33,411 nucleotides of DNA from Pelagibius sp. (GTDB taxonomy: Bacteria; Pseudomonadota; Alphaproteobacteria; Kiloniellales; Kiloniellaceae): the NCBI RefSeq assembly GCF_028281305.1, contig NZ_JANQKD010000039.1, positions 1-33,411 on the forward strand, read 5' to 3'. A program made the position numbers and the translations under genes. Shown here piece after piece: positions 13,074 to 19,995 of this stretch. The notes under the pieces are model-generated. The model made no database searches and was not told the DNA's origin. It was given only the letters and a program-made list of their open reading frames with translations. Position 1 is the stretch's first letter. Each line of letters starts with the position of its first letter.

Positions 13074-13214
13074 ATGGCCGGGCGCAGGAAGGCGCAGGCG
13101 CGCGGGCCGGGTGGCCGCTTCGTGAAGGCAGATCCGGCATCGTCAAAAAAGGCGGTTCTGGCCGAGAAGCCGAGGCGCCGCCGGATCAATGGCCGGATGG
13201 TGATCGGTCGCTAG
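13074..13214 (+). CDS. 46-residue basic protein, partner of the preceding gene
   Basis: ATG 13074 to TAG 13214. The chain is strongly basic (MAGRRKAQARGPGGRFVKAD ... KPRRRRINGRMVIGR) with the same length and RFVK element as the 12932 product, suggesting an old tandem duplication. Last gene of the rightward operon; its 3' end overlaps a convergent leftward gene by 29 bp. Probably a nucleic-acid-binding virion protein. Confidence 0.6.
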   Translation: MAGRRKAQARGPGGRFVKADPASSKKAVLAEKPRRRRINGRMVIGR

Positions 13215-13467
13215 GGCGGTCCTGCAGCCAGGCACGCTCTGTCTGCTCGCGGATTTTGATCTGCTTCTCGATAGCGGTTGCCAGATGATGCATGCTCGCT
13301 TCCCTGAGGCGGTCCGCTGTGTCCTTCAGCCATGCGATAAGGAGCCCCTGAAACGCGCGGCCAAGGTCTAGGGCGATGCCGAGGGCGAAGATCAGGGGCA
13401 AGGCGAGGAAGGCGGCCACTGGAATCAGCCTTGCCCGTGCCCAGGCTAAAATCTCTTCTTTGGTCAA
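13186..13467 (-). CDS. Small leftward membrane protein, TTG start
   Basis: 93 residues from TTG 13467, with GAAGGGG about 8 bases upstream. One transmembrane helix (LIPVAAFLALPLIFALGIAL, about 15-34) is followed by amphipathic helices (GRAFQGLLIAWLKDTADRLREASMHHLATAIEKQIKIREQ) and a polar tail. It converges on the late operon. Its product could be an immunity, superinfection-exclusion or lysis-control protein; no family is recognised and the non-ATG start lowers certainty. Confidence 0.5.
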   Translation of the reverse strand: MTKEEILAWARARLIPVAAFLALPLIFALGIALDLGRAFQGLLIAWLKDTADRLREASMHHLATAIEKQIKIREQTERAWLQDRPSDRSPSGH

Positions 13468-13472
13468 TAAAA

Positions 13473-13552
13473 AGCCCCTTCAAGCTGCAAACGGACACAC
13501 GAGGTCAGACAGACCTCAGGTTTCTTTCCGCTCAGCAGCCCGTGAAGGGGCT
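13473..13552. repeat. Nested inverted repeats in a 180-bp non-coding gap
   Basis: Outer arms AGCCCCTTCA (13473-13482) and TGAAGGGGCT (13543-13552) enclose a perfect hairpin GAGGTC-agaca-GACCTC (13501-13517). The gap 13468-13644 has no gene that I can support. It probably holds the promoter of the 13467 gene, and the structure could also be a second-strand origin or operator. Confidence 0.5.
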
Positions 13553-13644
13553 GAATTGGCTACCAACAATGTCTCACCCGGAAATGGGCGCGTCAACCGG
13601 ATCGGTAGGAGAACGCTTCGGATTTCCTGGACAACCTAGGAAGA

Positions 13645-13899
13645 TCAGCCGCTTTCTTGGTTATTTGACCTCAAGTAGCCCGATGCATGCCAATAGGCTC
13701 CGCGCTCTTCACTTTCGACAATCTGCGCTAGGGCAAGGCTCTTCGCCGCGTCATCAAGGTAGCTCTGGGCAACGGGCGAATGTGCCACCAGCGCTCTCAG
13801 GTGAGCGAGGGCAGCTTTCATGGCGTCCTCGGTCGCGGTGTCGGGCCAGTCGGCGGGCGGTGTTCTCGGGCGCCCGCGCTCGTCCCCCAGCCGGATCAT
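13645..13899 (-). CDS. Small helical protein in the leftward regulatory operon
   Basis: 84 residues, ATG 13899 with GGAG 6 bases upstream. An N-terminal basic/Pro-rich stretch precedes two helices (DAMKAALAHLRALVAHSPVA, SYLDDAAKSLALAQIVESEERG). Starts 3 bp after the stop of the HTH gene, so they are co-transcribed. No family recognised. Confidence 0.5.
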   Translation of the reverse strand: MIRLGDERGRPRTPPADWPDTATEDAMKAALAHLRALVAHSPVAQSYLDDAAKSLALAQIVESEERGAYWHASGYLRSNNQESG

Positions 13900-13902
13900 G
13901 GC

Positions 13903-14358
13903 TCACTCCGCCGCGATGGCAGCGGTGGCCCTGAGGGTCTTCTGGATGATCCGGGCAACGGTGGAGGGGTGCAGGTCCAGGCGCCCGGCAATGGCGCCGT
14001 TTGTCCAGCCTCGCGCGGCCAAACGCATGATTTCCCGGTTGCGCTTCTCGCGGGCCTCTTCGGCGCGGCGCTTCTTGCCGTGGCGCCAGTGGACCTGGAC
14101 GGTTTCGAGCGCAACGCCGGTCTCTGCGGCCACCATGGCAATGGCCCGGTCTTCGGGCATGGACTGCGCCCGTGCGGCGACCAGATCGGGCAGGGTGAGT
14201 AGAAAGGCGATCTCGCGTTGTGCTGTGGCCCAGCGTTCGATTTCGCCGTGACGGCGCTCTGCGGCGGCGCGCAGGGCCTCGGCTTGGTCGTCGTGGGCCT
14301 GCGCCAGAAGTCGCAATTCCTCCGGGCGCAAGCCGCGAAGGATCGCGGTTGGGTACAT
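13903..14358 (-). CDS. Helix-turn-helix regulator
   Basis: 151 residues. The C-terminal REIMRLAARGWTNGAIAGRL followed by LHPSTVARII (108-138) is a clear resolvase/sigma-type helix-turn-helix; a second possible HTH-like unit is at 71-91 (AMVAAETGVALETVQVHW). The N-terminal half is a charged helical region. Probable DNA-binding regulator of replication or lysogeny. In the integrated state no promoter is visible between its start (14358) and attR. In the excised circle the leftward regulator gene would end 7 bp upstream, making it the second gene of that operon. Confidence 0.65.
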   Translation of the reverse strand: MYPTAILRGLRPEELRLLAQAHDDQAEALRAAAERRHGEIERWATAQREIAFLLTLPDLVAARAQSMPEDRAIAMVAAETGVALETVQVHWRHGKKRRAEEAREKRNREIMRLAARGWTNGAIAGRLDLHPSTVARIIQKTLRATAAIAAE

Positions 14359-14482
14359 TGCGCCGTCACGCTGTCAAACCCTCTACGGTCGAAGAGCTTA
14401 TCCAGCTACGCAACCTGCTCGCAAATGTTTGAATTTGTGACAAATACCAGGGAACGAGGCGGCGCCTGACCCATCCCCTGAA

Positions 14483-14510
14483 AGCGCGCATAATGTATAT
14501 TATGGAAAAT
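14483..14510. other. dif: attR: well-conserved dif site
   Basis: XerC arm AGCGCGCATAA (14483-14493), centre TGTATA (14494-14499), XerD arm TTATGGAAAAT (14500-14510). This matches E. coli dif at the inner part of the XerC arm, the whole centre and most of the XerD arm (TTATGTTAAAT). It shares 15 bases with attL. It is likely the working chromosomal dif, meaning insertion regenerates dif at the right border. Confidence 0.9.
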
Positions 14511-14610
14511 ATAAGATATACCGGGAAGCCCGGAAGTCTTGGCGCCGCCGACCTCCTGGGCCGCCGCCTGGGCCTGCGTGCGCCCCTGAACGGCTGCCCC
14601 CAAGAGACTA

Positions 14611-14630
14611 AGGGCCGCTGAAGCGGCCCT
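14611..14630 (-). terminator. Hairpin terminator of the DUF1127 gene
   Basis: AGGGCCGC (14611-14618), loop TGAA, GCGGCCCT (14623-14630). On the minus strand it lies 53 bp after the DUF1127 gene stop and is followed by TAGTCTCTT. It would also shield the provirus right end from host transcription. Confidence 0.6.
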
Positions 14631-14683
14631 GTCGTCTTCTTCCGCTTCCGCGTGATGCACGGAAGCGTTCGAACGGTTCGGCG

Positions 14684-15076
14684 TCAGGCTGCCTCGACCG
14701 TCCGGTTGTCGTTGGCACCCTGGTCGACGCTCTTGTCGGCGCCCTTATCGGCGAAGGACGCCGGCGTCACGCCACGCTGCGCCAGAGCGGTTGCCAGGTA
14801 GGCCTCGCGGCGCGGCCGCGGGTCGTGGCCCCGGGCCACCATGTCGATGTCGCCGCGGCACAGCCCGATGTCGTCGAGGTCACGGTCGCTCATCTCGCTG
14901 AGCGTCTGGTAGATCCGCCGGTAGGCCATGTACTTCGTGACCTTCGCCGTCGCGGCCTTGGCCAGGTGGCCGACCGCAGTGAAGAGGTTCAGCACGCCTT
15001 CGGCCACCGCCATAGAGCGGATGACTTCGGCACGGACCACGGGGTCTTTGATCTGATCGATCGGAACAGTATTCAT
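14684..15076 (-). CDS. DUF1127 domain protein
   Basis: 130 residues. The DUF1127 core is YRRIYQTLSEMSDRDLDDIG at about 52-71, followed by LCRGDIDMVARG. Most family members are only 45-75 residues; this one has ~50 extra residues on each side, the N-terminal part helical and the C-terminal part hydrophilic and Asp/Gln-rich. DUF1127 proteins in Alphaproteobacteria affect RNA turnover and stress or metabolic responses. GGAAGAAGA precedes the ATG. First host gene to the right of dif. Confidence 0.8.
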   Translation of the reverse strand: MNTVPIDQIKDPVVRAEVIRSMAVAEGVLNLFTAVGHLAKAATAKVTKYMAYRRIYQTLSEMSDRDLDDIGLCRGDIDMVARGHDPRPRREAYLATALAQRGVTPASFADKGADKSVDQGANDNRTVEAA

Positions 15077-15289
15077 CGTCTTCTTCCTTCACTTCAGCCG
15101 CCAGCGATCCTGGCGGCAAACCATGCACTCCGGGAACCCGTGGCCTTCTGCGATCCATCAGTCAGTTCGTAAGGCCGGCCGCTCCCGACAGGTCACATAT
15201 GGGGCAATCGGATGCATTTGTGCAGCGCGATTGTTGCACCGCAGCAATGCACGAACAGCATGGCATCCTTAAAGGGGAATTAACGTGGA

Positions 15290-15305
15290 GTTACAGGTCT
15301 GTAAC
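15290..15305. promoter_or_regulatory. Inverted repeat GTTACAG-gt-CTGTAAC
   Basis: Two 7-bp arms separated by 2 bases, in the 267-bp gap between the DUF1127 start (15076) and the GNAT gene end (15344). It could be an operator or, being downstream of the GNAT gene on the minus strand, a weak terminator. Nothing else in the gap is assignable. Confidence 0.35.
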
Positions 15306-15343
15306 CAAAGCTTCTCAAAGGCTGTCAGAGCCGGACTCCCGCC

Positions 15344-15838
15344 TCAGCCCTGGGTCGGATCCCGGCCCGCAGAGGCCGCTTCGCCGGCCCTGCCGGCCTT
15401 GTAGATGTCCTTGATCTGCCGGGCCATCAGGCGTTCGGGCTCGACGGGTATCTCAAAGCCGAAGGGGCGGTAGAGATCGTGGGCGTCAGCCGTTGCCAGC
15501 ATCCAGCGGCGCAGGCCCTGCAGGGCCGGATGCCCCATAATGCAGGCAATCAGCCATTGTCCAAGGCCCTGGCCGCGGGCGGCTTCAAGAACAAAGACAT
15601 CGCAGATCCAGGCAAAGGTGGCCTTGTCGGTAACCACCCGGGCATAGCCAAGCTGCCCATTCGGCCCATAGAGGCCGAAGTTCAGGGAGCCGGCCACTGC
15701 CCTTACTACGGTCTCCCGTGGGATCGCCTTGGACCAGTAGGCAGTTTCCAGGAAGCCATGGACCACCGTCATGTCCAGCCGGCCGGGATCGGTGCTGACC
15801 TCGTAATCCTCTTTGATCCAGGACTCGCTGCCGCTCAT
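15344..15838 (-). CDS. GNAT family N-acetyltransferase
   Basis: 164 residues. The acetyl-CoA binding motif A is CDVFVLEAARGQGLGQWL (about 88-105), preceded by the strand GYARVVTDKATFAW and followed by RWMLATADAHDLYRPFGF, typical of small GNATs such as YjgM-like acetyltransferases acting on amino acids or peptides. The substrate cannot be told. Leftward single gene, divergent from the solute-binding protein gene. Confidence 0.8.
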   Translation of the reverse strand: MSGSESWIKEDYEVSTDPGRLDMTVVHGFLETAYWSKAIPRETVVRAVAGSLNFGLYGPNGQLGYARVVTDKATFAWICDVFVLEAARGQGLGQWLIACIMGHPALQGLRRWMLATADAHDLYRPFGFEIPVEPERLMARQIKDIYKAGRAGEAASAGRDPTQG

Positions 15839-16016
15839 AGGGCCCCTCTCCTGCAGCCTCAGGCCCGGCCCCGCTCCATCAGGCGAGAAGGCTCTGCCGC
15901 ACTCAACCTAAACCTTAGACATCGCAACTTAATTGGCGGATGCGATGCTGTCGCTCTATAATCCGCGGCAAGCGGGGAATGCTACCCCAAAAACAATACG
16001 TTCAGGGACCGGGTTC

Positions 16017-17966
16017 ATGTCACTGGGAGTTCGCTTCGGGGCCGCTGCGGTGGCCTCTTTTCTGCTTTTGAGCCTCGCTGCCGCGGCGGCGGGTGCGGAA
16101 ACGATGATCTACCGCGCCCCGGAGGCGCCCAAAGTCGCCGCACTGCAGGAAACCCCCTCGCTGGCGCCAATCGTCAATGCCGGCCAACTGCCGGCGATCG
16201 GTGAGCGCCTGCCGAAGGTGCCGCGGGTTTCCGTCAGCGGGCCCACTCTTTCGGTCGGCAGGCACGGCGGCGAGCTGCGCATGCTGGTGACCCGCGACAA
16301 GGACGTGCGATTGCTCAACGTCTACGGCTATGCGCGGCTCATCGGCTACAATGAAGCGCTGGAGGTCGAGCCGGACATCCTCGAGTCCCTGGAGATCGAA
16401 GACGGGCGCATCTTCACCTTCAAGCTGCGCGAGGGACATCGCTGGTCCGACGGGCACCCCTTCACCGCCGAAGACTTCCGCTATTACTGGGAAGACGTGG
16501 CCAACAATGATGCGCTGAAGCCGACAGGGCCGCCGCAGGTCTTGCGGGTCGACGGCGAACTGCCGCAGGTGGAGTTCCTCGACGAGACGACGATCCGCTA
16601 CAGCTGGTCCAAGCCAAATCCATTCCTCATCCCTGCCCTCGCCGGCGCCCGCCCGCTCGATCTCTTCGTTCCGGCCCATTACCTCAAGAAGTATCATCCG
16701 GCCCATGGCGACCAGGCGGAGATCGATGCCGCGGTGGCAGCCGCCGGCGCGCGCAACTGGGCGCAGCTGCACAATCGCCTGGGCAACATGTATAAGGCCA
16801 CCAACCCGGCGCTGCCGACGCTGCAGCCCTGGTTCAACTCGGTCAAGCCGCCCTCTCAGCGTTTCATCGCCGAACGCAATCCCTACTATCACCGCATCGA
16901 CGCCTCCGGCCAGCAGCTTCCCTATGCGGACCGCTTCGTGCTCTCCGTCGTCGGCGGCGCCCTGGTGCCGGCCAAGACCAGTGCCGGCGAGTCGGATCTG
17001 CAGTCCCGCGGCCTGCATTTCTCCGACTATACCTTCCTGAAAGCGGCCGAGGAGCGCAGCGGCTTCGACGTGCGCCTCTGGAAAACGGTGCGCGGATCGC
17101 AGCTCGCGCTCTATCCGAACCTCAACGTCAACGATCCGCAGTGGCGGGAGCTGAACCGCGACGCACGCTTTCGCCGCGCCCTCTCCCTCGGCATCAACCG
17201 CAGTGAGATCAACCAGGTCATCTATTACGGCCTGACGCTGGAGGGTAACAACTCGGTGCTGCCCGACAGCCCGCTCTTCAAGGAGGAGTATCGCGCGGCC
17301 TGGGCCGACTTCGACGCGGAGAAGGCCAACGCCCTGCTCGACGAGATCGGTCTGACCGAGCGGAACGGCGACGGCATCCGGCTGCTGCCGGATGGGCGGC
17401 CGATAGAAATCATCGTCGAGACCGCGGGCGAGAACACCGAAGAGGTCGACGTCCTGGAACTGATCGCCGACTCCTGGAAGGCGATCGGGGTCAAGCTGTT
17501 CACCAAGCCCTCGCAGCGTGAGGTGCTGCGCAACCGCATCTTCGCCGGCGAGACCATGATGACCATGTGGTATGGCTACGAGAACGGCATTCCCACGCCT
17601 TACACCAGTCCGGAAGAATTCGTGCCGATCCATCAGCAGAGCTTCCACTGGCCGAAGTGGGGTCAGTATGACGAGACGAACGGCAAGGCGGGGGAGCCGG
17701 TCGATATGGAGCGACCGCAGCGCCTGCTCGATCTCTACAAGAACTGGCTCTATGCCAAGTCGCGCGACGAGAAGTCGGCGATCTGGCAGGAGATCCTGGA
17801 GATCCACGCCGAGGATGTCTACACCATCGGCCTAGTCGCCCAGGTTCCGCAGCCGGTCACGGTTGCCAGCAGCCTGCGCAACGTCCCGCAGGAAGGCATC
17901 TACAACTGGGACCCCGGCGCACAGTTCGGCATCTACCGGCCCGAGCGCTTCTGGTTCGACCGCTGA
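16017..17966 (+). CDS. ABC transporter substrate-binding protein, family 5 (peptide/dipeptide type)
   Basis: 649 residues from ATG 16017, chosen because it begins a signal peptide (FGAAAVASFLLLSLAAAAAGA). The SBP_bac_5 signature is clear: LEIEDGRIFTFKLREGHRWSDGHPFTAEDFRYYWED (in two parts about 140-175), ARFRRALSLGINRSEIN around 405 and a C-terminal lobe ending in IYRPERFWF. Such periplasmic proteins deliver peptides, opines or sugars to ABC permeases. No permease or ATPase genes adjoin it, so it is an orphan binding protein. It is longer than the usual ~530 residues, partly from an extended N-terminus. Confidence 0.85.
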   Translation: MSLGVRFGAAAVASFLLLSLAAAAAGAETMIYRAPEAPKVAALQETPSLAPIVNAGQLPAIGERLPKVPRVSVSGPTLSVGRHGGELRMLVTRDKDVRLLNVYGYARLIGYNEALEVEPDILESLEIEDGRIFTFKLREGHRWSDGHPFTAEDFRYYWEDVANNDALKPTGPPQVLRVDGELPQVEFLDETTIRYSWSKPNPFLIPALAGARPLDLFVPAHYLKKYHPAHGDQAEIDAAVAAAGARNWAQLHNRLGNMYKATNPALPTLQPWFNSVKPPSQRFIAERNPYYHRIDASGQQLPYADRFVLSVVGGALVPAKTSAGESDLQSRGLHFSDYTFLKAAEERSGFDVRLWKTVRGSQLALYPNLNVNDPQWRELNRDARFRRALSLGINRSEINQVIYYGLTLEGNNSVLPDSPLFKEEYRAAWADFDAEKANALLDEIGLTERNGDGIRLLPDGRPIEIIVETAGENTEEVDVLELIADSWKAIGVKLFTKPSQREVLRNRIFAGETMMTMWYGYENGIPTPYTSPEEFVPIHQQSFHWPKWGQYDETNGKAGEPVDMERPQRLLDLYKNWLYAKSRDEKSAIWQEILEIHAEDVYTIGLVAQVPQPVTVASSLRNVPQEGIYNWDPGAQFGIYRPERFWFDR

Positions 17967-18009
17967 CGCGGATCGGGAGAAGCACAAGCAGCAGCCAGCA
18001 GGAGCACGC

Positions 18010-18330
18010 TCAGGCGTGTAACGCCGCAGCCCCGAGAGCGGCCCCAAGCGCAAGCGCACCGAAGAAGATGAGAACCGCGCGAAGAAGCCATCTGCGCAGA
18101 GCCAAGCCTCTTGGCGTCAGCAGATCTCCGTAGAAGATCACGTTCAGAGGATTGAGGCGCAGCCAGCCCCTGATGGCGCCGGGGACCGTGTTAAAGGGCA
18201 GCAGTGTTGCGGTCATCATTACCGCGCACCAGGCGAAGAACCCGATGACACAAGAGATCAGAAAGCCCCCAAGGAGTATCTGTCCAAGGACGTCGAGCTT
18301 GCTGAAAACCGCAGTCAGTTCGTCCACCAC
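18010..18330 (-). CDS. Small integral membrane protein, unknown function
   Basis: 106 residues from GTG 18330. Transmembrane segments at about 16-44 (QILLGGFLISCVIGFFAWCAVMM in part) and 84-104 (LLRAVLIFFGALALGAALGAA), joined by a loop GWLRLNPLNVIFYGDLLTP. No family recognised. It lies between the convergent solute-binding protein and the MBL gene cluster, with 35 bp to the MBL gene end. Confidence 0.6.
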   Translation of the reverse strand: MVDELTAVFSKLDVLGQILLGGFLISCVIGFFAWCAVMMTATLLPFNTVPGAIRGWLRLNPLNVIFYGDLLTPRGLALRRWLLRAVLIFFGALALGAALGAAALHA

Positions 18331-18365
18331 TGGTCCGTCCCGGCGCTCCTAAGGCAGAAAGAAAA

Positions 18366-19163
18366 CTAGACCACCTCGACGGTCAGCCCATCATAACCCG
18401 GCTCGACACTTGGCGGACAACGGCTCAGAAGCTCGTCGTAATCGAGGCGCTCGTTCATGTGGGTCAGGACCGCGCGCTCCGGCTTCACCCGCTCGATCCA
18501 CTCCAGCGTCTGGGCGACGTGGGAATGGGTTGGATGGGGATCGTCGCGCAGACAGTCCACGACCCAGAGCTTGACGCCCGCCAGAGCCGCGAAAGCCGCC
18601 TCGTCGAGAGCGCTTGCATCGGTCGAGTAGGCGATGTCACCGCAGCGAATGCCCAGGGTCGTCTCCTCGCCGTGCTGCTGGCGGAAAGGTGTCACGGGAA
18701 TGGTGCCGACCTGAAAAGGGCCGTCGATCACCCGGTCGTGGAGCAGCGGTGGATAGAGGCTCTCGGGATCGCGGCTGGAAACGAAGGCGTAGCCAAAACG
18801 GGTCGTCAGCGCCTCGCGCGTTTGGGCGTCCATGAAGGCGTCGAGCGGTTGGCGGCGCGCGTAGACCAGACCCCGCAACTCGTCCAGGCCATGGCAGTGA
18901 TCGGCATGGGCATGGGTGAAGAGGACGGCATCGAGCGCAGTAATCGCGTTGTCCAGCATCTGCTGGCGCAGGTCGGGCGAGGTATCGATGAGAATGCGGC
19001 TGCGATGCCCGTCGGCGTCCGCCTCCCCTTCGATCAGCACCGAGACGCGCAACCGCCGGTTCTTCGGATTGCCCGGATCGGCCAGCCCCCAGCCCTTGCC
19101 GGCCTCACGGCCCGCGACCGGCACACCGCCGGAGCCACCACAGCCGAGAACCGTGAGTTTCAT
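18366..19163 (-). CDS. MBL-fold metallohydrolase (PhnP-like)
   Basis: 265 residues from ATG 19163. The metallo-beta-lactamase motif FTHAHADHCHGLDELR (His84, His86, Asp88, His89) and the PhnP-like start MKLTVLGCGGSGGVP, with ILIDTSPDLRQQML, identify the family of phosphodiesterase-like hydrolases. It follows tatD by 19 bp, the usual pairing in Alphaproteobacteria, and is probably in the same transcript. The cellular substrate is unknown; PhnP itself cleaves cyclic ribose phosphates. Upstream codons in the same frame overlap tatD and are not used. Confidence 0.85.
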   Translation of the reverse strand: MKLTVLGCGGSGGVPVAGREAGKGWGLADPGNPKNRRLRVSVLIEGEADADGHRSRILIDTSPDLRQQMLDNAITALDAVLFTHAHADHCHGLDELRGLVYARRQPLDAFMDAQTREALTTRFGYAFVSSRDPESLYPPLLHDRVIDGPFQVGTIPVTPFRQQHGEETTLGIRCGDIAYSTDASALDEAAFAALAGVKLWVVDCLRDDPHPTHSHVAQTLEWIERVKPERAVLTHMNERLDYDELLSRCPPSVEPGYDGLTVEVV

Positions 19164-19182
19164 CGCCGCGGGGGTCCGGGCT

Positions 19183-19995
19183 TCAAGGACGTGCGGCGCG
19201 GGAGAACAGGCGGAAGAAGTTCTCCGTGGTGATGTCGGCGAAGTCCGCGAGGTCGAGGCCGCGCAGCTCAGCCAGGGCCGCCGCGGTGTAGACCACGTTG
19301 GCCGGCTCGTTGGTCTTGCCGCGCCTGGGCACCGGCGCCAGGTATGGCGAGTCCGTCTCCACCAGCAGCCGGTCGAGCGGCACGTCGCGCACGGTGTCGC
19401 GCAGCGCCTGCGCCGACTTGAAGGTGACGATGCCGGCCAGGGAGATTGAGAACCCGATATCCAGGGCGGCGCGCGCCAGGGCCGGGCCGGCGGTGAAGCA
19501 GTGGATGACACCGGGGAACGGCCCCTTGGCGTACTCCTCCTGCAGGATCCCCACTGTATCGTCGTCGGCGTCGCGGGCATGAACGATGAGAGGCAGCCCG
19601 GTGTCCCGCGCCGCGGCAATGTGGGCCCGAAAACTGACCTGCTGCGCATCGCGCGGCGAGTGTTCGTAGTAGTAGTCCAGCCCCGTCTCGCCGATACCCA
19701 CCACCCGGTCGTGGGCCGCCAGCTCGATCAGGCGCTGCGGCGTCCTCTGGCCTTCCTTGCCGGCCTCGTGGGGATGCACCCCCACCGAGCAGAAGACGCG
19801 GGGAAAGCGCTCCGCGATCGCCTGGATGCGGTCGAACTCGCTGAGCTTCGTGCAGATCGTTACCAGCGTGCCGACCCCGGCGGCCAAGGCCCGCTCCACC
19901 ACCGGGGCGATGTCGCCGTCACGCTCCAGGTAGTCGAGGTGGCAGTGGGAGTCGACCAGCGGCCGGGCCGCCACTGCGGGGTCCGCCACGGCCAT
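19183..19995 (-). CDS. TatD family hydrolase (YcfH-like metal-dependent DNase)
   Basis: 270 residues from ATG 19995 (GTG 19998 is an alternative). All family motifs are present: VDSHCHLD metal site at about residue 14, GETGLDYYY, IVHARDADDD, VIHCFTAG, and LLVETDSPYLAP with the catalytic Asp. TatD enzymes are metal-dependent nucleases or esterases acting on DNA 3' ends. The start codon overlaps the metG stop (TGATG), indicating translational coupling in the tmk-holB-metG-tatD operon. Confidence 0.92.
   Translation of the reverse strand: MAVADPAVAARPLVDSHCHLDYLERDGDIAPVVERALAAGVGTLVTICTKLSEFDRIQAIAERFPRVFCSVGVHPHEAGKEGQRTPQRLIELAAHDRVVGIGETGLDYYYEHSPRDAQQVSFRAHIAAARDTGLPLIVHARDADDDTVGILQEEYAKGPFPGVIHCFTAGPALARAALDIGFSISLAGIVTFKSAQALRDTVRDVPLDRLLVETDSPYLAPVPRRGKTNEPANVVYTAAALAELRGLDLADFADITTENFFRLFSRAARP

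Larger units (their letters stand above)
3338..14493. mobile_element. dif-integrated tailless double-jelly-roll provirus (corticovirus/FLiP-like), about 11.2 kb
   Basis: The element is bounded by two dif-like sites 11,156 bp apart, which sets its circular size, close to the ~10 kb of PM2 and ~9 kb of FLiP. It encodes a rolling-circle-type initiator, a DUF736-like SSB, a HerA/FtsK packaging ATPase without membrane segments, a P2-like major capsid protein, about ten small membrane proteins, a lytic transglycosylase, holin-like proteins and regulators. It has no terminase, portal, tail or tape-measure gene, and no integrase. Insertion at dif implies use of host XerC/XerD. Almost all rightward genes overlap or are a few bases apart, with intact reading frames, so the provirus looks complete and possibly active. 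Membership of a PRD1/PM2-lineage virus group is inferred from the ATPase plus capsid pair and the gene layout. Confidence 0.88.

Noticed and set aside
3338..14493. Anti-phage defence genes carried by the provirus
   Set aside because: None of the gene products shows nuclease, toxin, TIR, reverse transcriptase or similar defence motifs; the unknown small genes are better explained as virion, lysis or regulatory proteins.
16020..17807. Very long minus-strand open frame opposite the solute-binding protein gene
   Set aside because: Shadow of a GC-rich gene: the plus strand encodes a clear SBP_bac_5 protein with signal peptide, while the antisense product shows no family pattern.
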